A stretch of 64,000 nucleotides of DNA from Acidobacteriota bacterium (GCA_016196035.1 JACPYM010000002.1:62001-126000); one strand, 5' to 3'. Shown: positions 31,833 to 40,867, counted from the first letter of the stretch. The notes: generated by a model not told the origin, from the letters alone. Numbers and translations are program-made.

Positions 31833-33149
31833 TCAAGTCTCCAGCCGGGCAAAAAACGGAGCATCTTCCAGCGCGCGGCCAGAGACGGTTTTCTCCACCG
31901 TCGAAACCATCATCAGGCGCGCATCCGATTGGCGAAACATCTTGTAGTTGATCCACAGGCGAATCGGCGCCAGTTCCGGCGCGGGATGACCCGCTGCGAA
32001 CGGATTTTCGACCCACGGCTCGGCTTCGATCAGCAGCAGGTCGCGGGCCGAGGCGTTGTTCAAATAGGCGCTGCGGCGGCGCACCAACGTGCGCCGGTCA
32101 AGCAATTCCTCGGTCAACGGCAACGCCGCTCCGGCCAGCAACTCGCGTTCGGCGAGGTCCAGAAAGAGCGGATAATTGGCGAAATACACCAGCCCCGCGC
32201 CGTTCAGATCACGATCCGGCGCCAGCTTGTAAGTCGTTTGCACCGGCCCCGCCGTCATCGGCACGTAACCGGCGGGCGGACGCGCAAAGCAGCCCTCTTT
32301 CTCGGCCTGCTTAACCAACAGATAAGCATCGGGCGCTTCAGCCAACGCGGGGATGGTCTCGAAGCCGGGATTGGCCGGGCGCGCTTTCTTCAGCCACTCC
32401 GCGCCGTTGAATTGCAGCACGAAGATATTCGACAACCGAATCGCCGGCACGTTGGCCGCGACCGCTGCGGCGACATCGGCAAACGGCGGCAGCGCCGGCT
32501 CAGCGTGCTCTGCGGGCAACAGATAAAACGTGCCGTCGAGCATCGAAGCGCCGAAGCGCTGCAGGCTGCTGGCCGCCGTGAAGCGGTCGTTCTCGCCAAA
32601 TGCCGCCAACGGGCGCGCGGCGGGAAAAGCCAACTCGACGTAGAAAAACGTCGGGTAAAGCCGGTGCCCTTCAGCGTCAGCAAGTTGTTTGCTGGGCACA
32701 CCGCACAAATGCGCAATGTGCCGCCAACGCAAATCGCCCAGCAACTGCAACAGCGGCCCTTCGGCCAAGTTGTTGCGCCCGGTCAGCGGCATGCCGATTT
32801 CCACATCGGCATACAGCGTGCCCGCCGCCGTGTAACGCCGCTCGCTGCGCGCGGCGTCTTTCACTACGGCCGGCTGCAATGCAGCGGCGGACGGCAGGCC
32901 GTTGTTTGTCCCGGCTTTGCGCAGCGCCACATAATCCACCAGTTCGCGGATGGAGCCGAACCCAAGCCAGACCGCATCGGAGAAATGCGTTTGCAGCACG
33001 CTCTCCAGCGTCTCGCGCAGCACCAGCAATTGCAGTGAATCTATGCGGTAGTGCGTGGCCCAGCGCCCCGCATCAATCTCGCCCGCCGTCGTCTGCGCCA
33101 GTCCGGCGATGACGCTTTTGACCTGTGTTTCAAGCTGTACTCTATCCAT
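31833..33149 (-). CDS. Acyl carrier protein fused to a LnmK-like acyltransferase/decarboxylase domain
   Basis: A 438-residue fusion. Residues 1-75 are an acyl carrier protein with the phosphopantetheine site at YRIDSLQLLVL (Ser38 in DSL). After a linker, from about residue 108, comes a double-hotdog domain resembling the LnmK/Pnap_2097 family: ADVEIGMPLTGRNNLAEGPL, LGDLRWRHIAHLCGVPSK, then LYPTFFYVELAFPA, TYKLAPDRDLNGAGLVYFAN and YPLFLDLAERELL. LnmK of leinamycin synthesis loads methylmalonyl and decarboxylates it to propionyl-ACP. I could not place the catalytic tyrosine with certainty. Its presence amid sugar genes suggests that an acyl unit is made on this ACP for transfer to the glycan; an acyltransferase gene lies directly upstream. 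The ATG at 33149 is used; a TTG precedes it. Confidence 0.75.
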   Translation of the reverse strand: MDRVQLETQVKSVIAGLAQTTAGEIDAGRWATHYRIDSLQLLVLRETLESVLQTHFSDAVWLGFGSIRELVDYVALRKAGTNNGLPSAAALQPAVVKDAARSERRYTAAGTLYADVEIGMPLTGRNNLAEGPLLQLLGDLRWRHIAHLCGVPSKQLADAEGHRLYPTFFYVELAFPAARPLAAFGENDRFTAASSLQRFGASMLDGTFYLLPAEHAEPALPPFADVAAAVAANVPAIRLSNIFVLQFNGAEWLKKARPANPGFETIPALAEAPDAYLLVKQAEKEGCFARPPAGYVPMTAGPVQTTYKLAPDRDLNGAGLVYFANYPLFLDLAERELLAGAALPLTEELLDRRTLVRRRSAYLNNASARDLLLIEAEPWVENPFAAGHPAPELAPIRLWINYKMFRQSDARLMMVSTVEKTVSGRALEDAPFFARLET

Positions 33150-33335
33150 CAAACCTCATTTCAACCAAACCTCATTTCAACCAAACCAGGACTTACGCAA
33201 AGATTTGCCACAGAGGCACGGAGACACAGAGCAAGACAGAAACTCTCACCAGCACTGTAGCCAAACTCTATGTCTCCGTGCCTCTGTGGCAACTTCGCTC
33301 GCGTTTTGCGTAAGTCCTGCAAACCTTATTTCAAC
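33150..33335. repeat. 16-bp tandem repeats split by a 131-bp inverted-repeat element
   Basis: CAAACCTCATTTCAAC is repeated at 33150-33165 and 33166-33181; a third copy starts at 33182, is broken after CAAACC (33187) and resumes at 33320 (CAAACCTTATTTCAAC). The break holds an element with 14-bp ends (AGGACTTACGCAAA at 33188-33201, complement at 33305-33318) and an inner pair TTTGCCACAGAGGCACGGAG / complement. CAAACC thus flanks the insert on both sides (with one extra G), resembling a target duplication. Confidence 0.7.
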
Positions 33336-34095
33336 CGCCCGCCGCCTGCTCCTGCGCGGGTTCCACGGGCAACGGCCAGGCTTCATCGGGCAAGTCCCGG
33401 CGCGTCTTGTCGAAGATCAGCACGTAATCTTCCGGCGTCAACCGCCGCAACGCGCGCGCCGGCACGCCCGCAATCAACGTATAGCTTTCGCTCAGCGGCT
33501 GGCTCAGCAACGAGCCGATGCTGACGACGCAACAAGCGGCCACGCGCGCGCCCGGCGCGACACGCAACTCGGAACCCAGATAACAATAGTCCCCGATCTC
33601 AACCGGTTTGGTCTGCCGGCGGTTGTGCGTCCAGATCGAAGAGTTGCGCCCGCCCAGCATCGAACAACGCCCGATGCGCACACGGTCGGTAAAATCAATC
33701 CGGTGTTCCGCCGTAATGACCGCGCCGTAGCCCAAATAAAACGACGCATCCGGTTCGTTCGTGCAATCGTTGTTGGGGATCGCGTTGATCACATTCAAGC
33801 GCAACACCTGCGCCCAATCGCCCAATTCAATTACGTCGCCACCACGAAACAGATTGAGCGGCCCAATCACCGCGTGTGCACCAACCCGCACCGCCCCGCA
33901 GCGCCAGAAGACCGTACCGTGCCCGATGCGCGCCTCGTCGCCAAGCGTCAGCCCGCGGCAATCCAAATAAGCAATCCCAATCCGCACGTTGCGCCCAATG
34001 CGATACCCAAAGCCCCAACGATAAATCGCGCGTTTCAACACCCCCGGCAAAATCGCCGCCAGCATCAACACCAATTGGCGCAACCGCAATCTCAT
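33331..34095 (-). CDS. Left-handed beta-helix (hexapeptide) acyltransferase
   Basis: A 254-residue acyltransferase. After a short hydrophobic/basic N-terminus (MRLRLRQLVLMLAAILPGVL) hexapeptide repeats form the helix: IGRNVRIGIAYLDCRGLTLG, DEARIGHGTVFWRCGAVRVG, AHAVIGPLNLFRGGDVIELG, and VEIGDYCYLGSELRVAPGAR, ending with the family signature YTLIAGVPARALRRL. The active-site histidine is probably in AEHRIDF or WTHNRR. Such LbH enzymes O- or N-acylate sugars with acetyl-CoA or an acyl-ACP. The neighbour downstream is the ACP-LnmK fusion, which makes an acyl-ACP donor conceivable. Confidence 0.82.
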   Translation of the reverse strand: MRLRLRQLVLMLAAILPGVLKRAIYRWGFGYRIGRNVRIGIAYLDCRGLTLGDEARIGHGTVFWRCGAVRVGAHAVIGPLNLFRGGDVIELGDWAQVLRLNVINAIPNNDCTNEPDASFYLGYGAVITAEHRIDFTDRVRIGRCSMLGGRNSSIWTHNRRQTKPVEIGDYCYLGSELRVAPGARVAACCVVSIGSLLSQPLSESYTLIAGVPARALRRLTPEDYVLIFDKTRRDLPDEAWPLPVEPAQEQAAGG

Positions 34096-34151
34096 GCAAT
34101 TCCACTCTCAAATCAGAACAATAACGCTGGAAGCCGCCCGGATGGGCTTCA

Positions 34152-34245
34152 TCAGATTTCAGGATTCACAGAGCGGGCCGAAGGTTGAATCAACCCAAGA
34201 CCATTAACCTCATTGAACCCTGTCCATCCTGTCCATCCTGTCAAA
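34152..34245. repeat. Nonamer-type repeats (TCAGGATT / CCATCCTGT)
   Basis: ATCAGATTTCAGGATTCACA on the left faces CCTGTCCAT, CCTGTCCAT, CCTGT on the right (34219-34241), i.e. nine-base units in opposite orientation. Similar nonamer arrays are widespread in planctomycetes and acidobacteria as I recall them. This accounts for much of the gap 34096-34265. Confidence 0.45.
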
Positions 34246-34265
34246 ACCCCGCTCTTCCCCGCGCA

Positions 34266-34425
34266 TCCCAATTCTGGGTAGTGGCTCAAAGAGGAGAGGT
34301 CTGGCCGCAGATCAACGCTGAAAAACGCGGATCAAGTTGCATAGACAATGGAATTGATCTGCGTTCGTCGGCGTTGATCTGCGGCCTAGCTCTCCCCATT
34401 GACCTACTACCCCAATTCTGTTCTC
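34266..34425. repeat. Long inverted repeat with about 65-bp imperfect arms
   Basis: The left arm (CCAATTCTGGGTAGTGG ... GAGGAGAGG ... GCCGCAGATCAACGC) and the right arm (GCGTTGATCTGCGGC ... CTCTCCCC ... CTACTACCCCAATTCTG) are complementary over most of their length, with inner pairs GATCAA/TTGATC. No open frame inside. The element separates the acyltransferase from the GT4 gene. Confidence 0.6.
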
Positions 34426-34454
34426 AAATCCCAAATCCCAAATCTCAAATTCGC

Positions 34455-35546
34455 TTAGCGCTTTTCTGCCGCCGCCTCCCGCAACACCTCCGCCAACCGT
34501 GGCGCGTGTACCTGCAACGAATATCGCTCCGTCACCGTCCTTCGCCCCGCCTCCGCCAACTGCCCGCGCAAGGCTTCATCCATCAACAACCGCTCCAAGG
34601 CCGCCACCCAGGCTTCCGTCGAATTGACCAGCAACCCATTCACGCCGTCGCACACCACTTCTGTCGTCATCCCCACCGGCGAACACACACACGCGGCGCC
34701 CGCCGCCATGTATTGAATCGCCTTGAACGCACATTTACCCCGCGCCCATTCATCATCGCGAATCGGATACACGCCGATGTCCAGACCGCGAAACTCCTGA
34801 ATTTCCGTCGCCATTTGCCAGGGCCGATGTTCAACTTCAACGTCAGGGATCGTCACCGGCGCGCCCGCGCCAATCACCCGAAACACAAATGCGCGCCGCC
34901 GCGCCAATTCCTGTAACGCCGGTTTGATGATGTCCAGATACGGCGCCGTTGAATGACTGCCGATCCAGCCAATCACCGGGCGCGCATCCACGCGCGGCGC
35001 GGCGGGCGTGGCGGCAAACTGCGCGACATCCACCACTGTCGGCAAAATCGAAACACGCGGATTATGTTGTAACGCAAACTCCGCCAGATATTGGTTGCCC
35101 GCTAACACGCGCGTGCTCATGGCCAAAATCCGCGCCGTCTTGGTTGAGAATTTCAACCACTGCGCCAGCCGCCCATAGGTCGGACTAACATACGTAACAA
35201 AGATCGCATCATCGAAATCAAACACCAGCGGCCGTTGCATAACATTTCGTAACAGCCATTCAATCACCGGCGGCCCGAATAACAACGCTTCACGCGAAAT
35301 GAACACCACGTCGTACTGCCCCGCCCGCAAGACATCGCGCACCCGCCCGAACGTCGCCCGCGCCAGTCCCCACGCTTTTCGCCCCGCGCCGCCCGGCGCA
35401 TATAACACACGGAATAACTCGCTCGACAAAAACGGCGCGACTTCACACGCGATTCCCTGCCCGTGTAAGTACGGCAGGAATTGCACGATACGATAGCGCG
35501 TGCTGGCCGCCTCCACCGGATTGGGCGTGAGAAACAAAACCCTCAT
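34455..35546 (-). CDS. GT4-family glycosyltransferase
   Basis: A 363-residue GT-B glycosyltransferase. The start at 35546 gives [20 protein letters not shown], the N-terminal domain opening of the family; an in-frame extension overlaps the upstream membrane protein. Landmarks are [60 protein letters not shown] and the donor-binding region [40 protein letters not shown]. It overlaps the upstream gene by four bases, showing translational coupling. It adds a sugar to the growing repeat unit on the cytoplasmic face; the sugar is unknown. Confidence 0.88.
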   Translation of the reverse strand: MRVLFLTPNPVEAASTRYRIVQFLPYLHGQGIACEVAPFLSSELFRVLYAPGGAGRKAWGLARATFGRVRDVLRAGQYDVVFISREALLFGPPVIEWLLRNVMQRPLVFDFDDAIFVTYVSPTYGRLAQWLKFSTKTARILAMSTRVLAGNQYLAEFALQHNPRVSILPTVVDVAQFAATPAAPRVDARPVIGWIGSHSTAPYLDIIKPALQELARRRAFVFRVIGAGAPVTIPDVEVEHRPWQMATEIQEFRGLDIGVYPIRDDEWARGKCAFKAIQYMAAGAACVCSPVGMTTEVVCDGVNGLLVNSTEAWVAALERLLMDEALRGQLAEAGRRTVTERYSLQVHAPRLAEVLREAAAEKR

Positions 35547-36871
35547 CCCTGTCGCAACTCCGGTTCCGGTTCGACCCAAACCGGGAGCGCTGCCACGGGT
35601 TGTTGCTCCGCCCAACGCCGTGCCCGCCGCTGTTGCAAACCCACCACGGCGAAGATCAATAACCAAGGCAGCAATTGCGCCCGCTGCCGGAAAATCAACC
35701 CGACGTTGCCAAACATCATGCTATAAAGCAGACCCAGCCCGGCCACAAAAAATAACATCGGTTGTACCTCGCTAAACCGTTGTCGCACCAGATACCACAA
35801 CCCCGGCAACAAGCCGGCAAAAAACAGGTACCACCAGACTAACAACTCCGGCAACGTGAGTAACGCGCGCACACTCGCCCCGCCCAATTGCCACGGGAAC
35901 GGGGCCAGCGCCAGATGCGCCGCGCCCACCGCCGTCCCCAGCACCAACCCGCCCGGCGTGCGTATGTCGAAGTTATTTTCCACCCCGGAACCCGCCCCCT
36001 TCGCCACATCGTGTCGAAAGTTTTGTACCATCTGTAAATCGAATTTCTCGAAATAAGCTTCGTTGCGCGCAAATAAACCCGAGGAAACCGCCAGCGCGCC
36101 CACCAACCCCACCACCGCCACGCCCGAAACAAAGGTTGACCGCGCCTGGCTCAAACGCGGCAACGTCAACGCCACCACCGCCGCCGCCGCCGCGATATAG
36201 GCCGCATAAAACCGGAACGGCAGTAACAGCACGATGGCGAAGCCGCATAACAGCACGTAACGCAATGAGAAGCCCGACAGTTTCAATTGCACGCAGCCAT
36301 ACAGTGCGACGGTTTCCAGCAAAATCACCACCGGCTCTTTCAACGTTTGCGCCGACCAGATAATCATCGAAGGGAAAAAGCAGGCCAGCCAACCGGCGCG
36401 CGTCGCCACCCAGGGCGAAAACAGCGTGCGTGCGATACGATAAACAAACACCACCGTCAACGCTCCAAAAAAACAATTCAACGCCGCCGCTGATAACCGC
36501 GCTGGCTCGCCGGTGAAATAAAACAGCGTCCCCACCAAATACGAGTAACCGCGATGCTGCCCTTCAAATGCGCCCAGTAACTCACCGGGCAAATCCACCA
36601 GACTCATGTGACGCTGTGCCCACCGATTAAAATACAACACGCCGCCTAACCAGCCACTCGAATCCTCGTCGCCCAACACTTGCACCAAGCCGAACTCATA
36701 CACTGTTACCGCCATCGCAAAGCGCGTCAGCAAGGCCACCAGAAACAGCTTCACCTGTTCGGCCAGGCTCTCGCGATGCCGCTGCGTCAACGTCAGCAGG
36801 TAGGCCCCGCCGCCCGCCAGTACCAACAGAATCAAAATGCCAAAAGGGAGATCATTGACTGCTCGATACAT
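35543..36871 (-). CDS. Polytopic membrane protein, GT-C/PMT-like
   Basis: A 442-residue protein with about ten membrane helices ([57 protein letters not shown] and others). The segment [20 protein letters not shown] followed by [18 protein letters not shown] is typical of glycosyltransferase family 39-like or polysaccharide-biosynthesis membrane proteins, and GDEDSSGW at the first loop is an acidic motif that may be catalytic. It may transfer a sugar from a lipid carrier on the periplasmic side. A role as a second polymerase is an alternative. It overlaps the next GT4 gene. Confidence 0.72.
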   Translation of the reverse strand: MYRAVNDLPFGILILLVLAGGGAYLLTLTQRHRESLAEQVKLFLVALLTRFAMAVTVYEFGLVQVLGDEDSSGWLGGVLYFNRWAQRHMSLVDLPGELLGAFEGQHRGYSYLVGTLFYFTGEPARLSAAALNCFFGALTVVFVYRIARTLFSPWVATRAGWLACFFPSMIIWSAQTLKEPVVILLETVALYGCVQLKLSGFSLRYVLLCGFAIVLLLPFRFYAAYIAAAAAVVALTLPRLSQARSTFVSGVAVVGLVGALAVSSGLFARNEAYFEKFDLQMVQNFRHDVAKGAGSGVENNFDIRTPGGLVLGTAVGAAHLALAPFPWQLGGASVRALLTLPELLVWWYLFFAGLLPGLWYLVRQRFSEVQPMLFFVAGLGLLYSMMFGNVGLIFRQRAQLLPWLLIFAVVGLQQRRARRWAEQQPVAALPVWVEPEPELRQG

Positions 36872-36874
36872 AAC

Positions 36875-38113
36875 TTATTCGCCCGCCCCTTCAAACATTC
36901 GTTTATACAATCGGCGGTAACGCACGCCGCCCACCGCCGCCAGATCGAAATGCTTCAGCGCCGCCGCCCGGCAACGTGCCGCCAAATCAGGCTGCTGTTG
37001 TAACAACTCCGCCTCGCGCAACGCGGCTTGATACGCCGCCGTCGTGAATTCTTTCAAAATAACACCGACCCGCTCACTCGTAATCAGTTCATCCAGATCG
37101 CCAATGCCCGCGTTGCTAATCACGGGCAAGCCGCTCGCCAGGTATTCGGCAATTTTCGTCGGCGACGAAGCGAGTTTGGAATAACAAGGCTTGATGAGCG
37201 AGAGCGCCACGTCTGCGGCTTTCAGGTAGCGCGGAATCTCGGCGGGCGTGACCTGGCGAACGAGATAATCTTGCGGCGCGAGGCCCAAAGCCTGCAAGCG
37301 CGAAGCCATGACCTCCGCCCGGCTCTGCGTTAGGACAAGCGCAAAGGTCGCGGCATCCTGGGCGTGCGCGGCGGCCAGCATCTCCGCCAACTCATCAGTC
37401 AGATACCAGCCACCCAGGGCGCCGACATAAACCACTACGCGCCGCCCGCTCAATCCAAGCTCACGCCGCACATCCTCCCTGGCCCAACCGTCAACCGCGC
37501 CAAACCGCTCGCTGTCTACGCAACATGGAATCACCTCAATAGGACGCCCTCGCTCATCGGTGTCACCACGGCCAGAAAAAAAGACGCGCCGCGCTTGTTC
37601 AGTCAGTACGACGAAGCCCGCCGCCTCTTTCAACAACCGCCGCTCCACTGCTTTCGCCAGGCGGAAATGCAGGCCATCTTTGGGCCAAATACCCGCGTCA
37701 ACATACTCCTCCGGAACAAATCCGCGAATGTCCAGCAACAGCCGCCCGCCGCTTAAGCGTTTGGCGAGCGCGCCCATCGCCCCGGCAAAGATGCTGCGCG
37801 CGTGCAGCAAATCTATCTGCTCACGCCTGATTAGCCGCGCTGCCACCCAAGCGCCAGCGGCGATGTCATACATCGTCGCTGGCAGTGAGGGCCATTTGTG
37901 ATAGGGCAACGCCTGCCAGCCAATCCCCCAGGCCGCCAACTTCGCGCGCCACTCTTCCACCTCAGCGCTCGCCCAACTGCGCGGCCAGTCCGGCTCAAAA
38001 GTAAGCAGCCTGACGTCAATCCCCTGCTGGCTGAGTTGTTGCAAATAAGGGATCACCTGCGTTTGTACCAATGGCTCGCGCACGCCGAAGTAACAAAGAT
38101 AAAGCGTCCGCAT
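36875..38113 (-). CDS. GT4-family glycosyltransferase
   Basis: A 412-residue GT-B enzyme. MRTLYLCYFGVREPLVQTQV at the start and PYLQQLSQQGIDVRLLTFEP form the acceptor domain; LLDIRGFVPEEYVDAG, EVIPCCVDSERFGAVDGWAR (the PxxVD hinge) and VVYVGALGGWYLTDELAEML open the donor domain; VALSLIKPCYSKLASSPTKI and AEYLASGLPVISNAGIGDLD hold the EX7E-like donor region. Three bases separate it from the downstream gene and three from the upstream oxygenase, so it is part of one operon. Confidence 0.9.
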   Translation of the reverse strand: MRTLYLCYFGVREPLVQTQVIPYLQQLSQQGIDVRLLTFEPDWPRSWASAEVEEWRAKLAAWGIGWQALPYHKWPSLPATMYDIAAGAWVAARLIRREQIDLLHARSIFAGAMGALAKRLSGGRLLLDIRGFVPEEYVDAGIWPKDGLHFRLAKAVERRLLKEAAGFVVLTEQARRVFFSGRGDTDERGRPIEVIPCCVDSERFGAVDGWAREDVRRELGLSGRRVVVYVGALGGWYLTDELAEMLAAAHAQDAATFALVLTQSRAEVMASRLQALGLAPQDYLVRQVTPAEIPRYLKAADVALSLIKPCYSKLASSPTKIAEYLASGLPVISNAGIGDLDELITSERVGVILKEFTTAAYQAALREAELLQQQPDLAARCRAAALKHFDLAAVGGVRYRRLYKRMFEGAGE

Positions 38114-38116
38114 CGT

Positions 38117-38968
38117 TTATTTGTTCTCCGGCGGCAGGCCTTTGATCCGGCGCAAGGAACGTTTGAGTAAGTTACTCGACAACCCTTCCACCCCGCTTGT
38201 CCGCACTCGCTCAAGGGCCGCTTGCGCGCCAGCCAGCGCGGTCTTTACATACCCTGACGCCCCGGTTGTTTGCTGGTACAAAGTGTTATGCTCCGGCGCG
38301 ACCGCCGCAGCCTCGCGTTCGGCGGTGTAATAATAGATCGCGAGCGATTTACGCGTGAGTTGCGGCGGCGTCTTGAGCGGCTGCGGATGCCCGTGATAGG
38401 AGATTTCATTCGTCTCAAAAATTACCCCGCGATTGAACACCGGCGCGATGTTCTCTAACTGACGCCGCGCCGCCATGTCCCACAACTCCAGACAACCTTG
38501 ATACTCAGCTTTCCAGTCCTTGTTCAAATAAACCAGCAGGTTCAAGCGCCGATGCAACTTGGTCTTCGGATGAAAATTGTAATCAACGTGAACATCCAAA
38601 AATCCGCCGCAACTGATTTGATGTAACCCGCCGCCAGTTAAATCCGGGTCGGCAAGCAACTGCGGAATGCCGGTAATTTCGCTCATCAACCGGCGAAACT
38701 CCGGACTGGCCGTGAGCGCAAAAAATTTCTCTATCGGTAAGAGAAAATCTTTTGTGCGCGAGGATTTATGCCGCTGGTGTAAGTAGGTGGTGTTATCCCA
38801 GCCCCCCGCTTCAGGCGGTGGATAGGCTTGCAAGATCGCCTCAGCGAAATCCCCGGTTAACACATCATCAATAACCAGATAATGAAAAGGCTCTTTGGAA
38901 AACCATTCCCGCCGTAACTCAGTAACTCGAGTACTTAATTTTTCCAGTGTCAGCTCAACTTCGTTCAT
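38117..38968 (-). CDS. 2-oxoglutarate/Fe(II)-dependent oxygenase, prolyl-4-hydroxylase-like
   Basis: A 283-residue double-stranded beta-helix oxygenase. The metal triad is visible as HVD (His127, Asp129 in GGFLDVHVDYN) and a distal histidine in SYHGHPQPL (His192 or His194); Arg206 and Ser208 in LTRKSLAIYYYT bind 2-oxoglutarate. RRLNLLVYLNKDWKAEYQGC and LELWD are typical of the P4H-like group found in polysaccharide loci. The start MNEVELTLEKL at 38968 is preferred over a start four codons upstream. A sugar or lipid-linked glycan may be hydroxylated; free amino-acid side chains are the alternative. Confidence 0.82.
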   Translation of the reverse strand: MNEVELTLEKLSTRVTELRREWFSKEPFHYLVIDDVLTGDFAEAILQAYPPPEAGGWDNTTYLHQRHKSSRTKDFLLPIEKFFALTASPEFRRLMSEITGIPQLLADPDLTGGGLHQISCGGFLDVHVDYNFHPKTKLHRRLNLLVYLNKDWKAEYQGCLELWDMAARRQLENIAPVFNRGVIFETNEISYHGHPQPLKTPPQLTRKSLAIYYYTAEREAAAVAPEHNTLYQQTTGASGYVKTALAGAQAALERVRTSGVEGLSSNLLKRSLRRIKGLPPENK

Positions 38969-38981
38969 ACATAACTCCAAC

Positions 38982-40028
38982 TCAACCCTCGCAGTTCTGT
39001 TTTGGCGGGCCAGCGAAAAGCCGCCGTTTCCGCTGCTCTAACCAGCCCTGTCCCCAGCCCACGAACATCGCCAAATCAAGCGCCAGCAAAATCAGCCCCA
39101 CGCTGATGAATTGCGCCGGGTTGAGTAACCACCCTAAACTGCGCCCTGCGCGCCGCACCCAAATACTTTTCGCCGTGCGTGCCAGCCAGCCCAACACCGG
39201 TAACATCAGCCACCACGCGCTGAGTAACATAGCCAAGCCAACGCAAGCCAATCCGATGGTATATTGCCGCGCCACGCCGTAATGCCAGTAACGTTGCCAG
39301 TCCGCCAGAACGTTGTGCCGCGAATACAAAACAAACTTGCGCAAAGTGCGCCGCAGCGTCGGCTGCAATTGCCACCACACCGTGGCGTCAGCCACCCAGC
39401 CTGTCCTGGCGCCCGTTTCAGCCGCCTGTTGCATAAACGCCAGGTCTTCTGCCGCGCGCCAATCCGGGAACCCGCCCACACGCTCCCACAACGAGCGGCG
39501 CAATAGCGACGAAGCGATGAACGGGCCACGTAACAGACGACCATCGCGCAGCGCTTTTGGTGGTACATAAGCCAAGGCCGCACAGCGTTCAAAAAAACTC
39601 GCCGTTACAGCTTCGAAGTTGCCGTAAACGATCTCCAGCGTCGGGTCGGCCTCAACCGCCGCACACAACCGCGCGAGCCATTCCGGTTCCAGCCGAATCC
39701 CCGCATCCGTTAAGGCAACCCACTCGTGCGTGGCGGCGGCGATGCCTAAATTACGGCCCTTGCCGGGAGTGGCGGCGGGCACGCGCACGATGCGCAACGG
39801 CACGGCAAAACCATGTTGCCGATGCCACCTCTCGATGATCGCGCAGGTTTCATCGGCCGAACCGCCGTCAACGAGAATTACTTCATCGGGGAGGCGGCGT
39901 TGGGCGGCGACGCTGGCCAGTAGCCGCTCAATCGAGTCCGCTTCATTTTTGACCGGCACAACGAGCGTGACCTTCACCGATTCGCTAACCCTCCTTGTCT
40001 GATTCGCGCGAGGTTCTCGCAACGACAA
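38982..40028 (-). CDS. GT2-family glycosyltransferase with C-terminal membrane helices
   Basis: A 348-residue GT-A enzyme. Core motifs are KVTLVVPVKNEADSIERLLA, RLPDEVILVDGGSADETCAI, GRNLGIAAATHEWVALTDAG (the DAG taking the place of DxD) and GGFPDWRAAEDLAFMQQAAE (catalytic base region ED). The C-terminal third has three hydrophobic helices (IGLACVGLAMLLSAWWLMLP, ISVGLILLALDLAMFVGW), anchoring it to the membrane. Its stop abuts the downstream oxygenase gene region and it starts directly next to the acyltransferase stop, within the same operon. The sugar donor is unknown. Confidence 0.88.
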   Translation of the reverse strand: MSLREPRANQTRRVSESVKVTLVVPVKNEADSIERLLASVAAQRRLPDEVILVDGGSADETCAIIERWHRQHGFAVPLRIVRVPAATPGKGRNLGIAAATHEWVALTDAGIRLEPEWLARLCAAVEADPTLEIVYGNFEAVTASFFERCAALAYVPPKALRDGRLLRGPFIASSLLRRSLWERVGGFPDWRAAEDLAFMQQAAETGARTGWVADATVWWQLQPTLRRTLRKFVLYSRHNVLADWQRYWHYGVARQYTIGLACVGLAMLLSAWWLMLPVLGWLARTAKSIWVRRAGRSLGWLLNPAQFISVGLILLALDLAMFVGWGQGWLEQRKRRLFAGPPKQNCEG

Positions 40029-40679
40029 TCAAGCGCTGCGCCGTTGCGCCGGGATTTCATCAAGCGCGTCCTCCAGATTGTTGGCCAGATTATTGGCGCT
40101 GCCTTCTCTCATTCTGAGCAAGCGCGCCGGATTGCCGGCGACGATGGCATAAGCAGGCACAGGTTTTGTGACGACCGCACCCGCGCCAACGATAGCGTCG
40201 TGGCCAACGCTGGCAAGAATAGTGGCGTTCGCGCCGATCCAAGCGCCATTCCCGATCACCAGCGCTTCTTTGGGCAGATTGCCTTGCTGCTTGACCGGCA
40301 CATCCAGCCGGTCAAACCGGTGTTGTTTGCCGCCCGCCAGCAAAACCGCCTGCGGCCCGATTAACACGTGGTTGCCGATGTGCGCATAATCCACATAACA
40401 ATTCGTGCTCAGCCAAACATCCGTGCCCAGCGTGGTGCGCGGGTCTTCCAGGATGACGCCAAAATGCAACACGGCATCGGCCCCGATGGCAGGCAACACC
40501 TGGCGGTAAACGGCGCGCCGCAACTTCCAACCAAACGAAAACGGCACGCGGGACAGGGCTTCGGAAACAAACGGAAAGTAAAGCACGCCACACCGCACGC
40601 CATAACACACAAGTAAGCCGATGGCACCGCCCAGCACAGCAATCCCGCCATTCCAAATTGCAGCAAGTAATTGACGCAT
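40029..40679 (-). CDS. Hexapeptide-repeat acyltransferase
   Basis: A 216-residue LbH acyltransferase. A hydrophobic N-terminus (GIAVLGGAIGLLVCYGVRC) is followed by hexapeptide coils: IGADAVLHFGVILEDPRTTL, GTDVWLSTNCYVDYAHIGNH, VLIGPQAVLLAGGKQHRFDR (probable catalytic His), VIGNGAWIGANATILASVGH and DAIVGAGAVVTKPVPAYAIV, ending in AGNPARLLRMR. This is the typical NodL/LacA/WbbJ-like ending. It likely O-acetylates or N-acetylates a residue of the repeat unit. It is the second hexapeptide transferase of the locus. Confidence 0.87.
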   Translation of the reverse strand: MRQLLAAIWNGGIAVLGGAIGLLVCYGVRCGVLYFPFVSEALSRVPFSFGWKLRRAVYRQVLPAIGADAVLHFGVILEDPRTTLGTDVWLSTNCYVDYAHIGNHVLIGPQAVLLAGGKQHRFDRLDVPVKQQGNLPKEALVIGNGAWIGANATILASVGHDAIVGAGAVVTKPVPAYAIVAGNPARLLRMREGSANNLANNLEDALDEIPAQRRSA

Positions 40680-40705
40680 GTTACTAACTACACCTGCAAC
40701 TAAAT

Positions 40706-40812
40706 TTCCTGGTAGTTACAGCTTCACCTTGTAGTAACGACTTTAGTCGTTATGTGTGCGGGATTGAACGACTAAAGTCGTTACTACAAGGTGAAGCTGT
40801 AACTGCCAGGGA
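40706..40812. repeat. Palindromic element with perfect 37-bp arms
   Basis: The arm at 40715-40751 (GTTACAGCTTCACCTTGTAG ... CTTTAGTCGTT) is complemented without mismatch at 40767-40803; the pairing continues imperfectly outward to about 40706 and 40812 (CCTGG / CCAGG). The loop is 15 bases. It contains a smaller palindrome AACGACTTTAGTCGTT. No coding capacity. It fills the gap between two sugar-transferase genes read on the minus strand. Confidence 0.75.
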
Positions 40813-40867
40813 ACTTAGTAGCTGACGGACTAACTGAATAATTCAAATCTTCGTTTGTGGCCGGGCA

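Noticed and set aside
33150-33187. Operator sites of a regulator of the ACP-LnmK gene
   Set aside because: The 16-bp tandem units continue on the other side of an inserted element and lack symmetry; a simple repeat is more likely.
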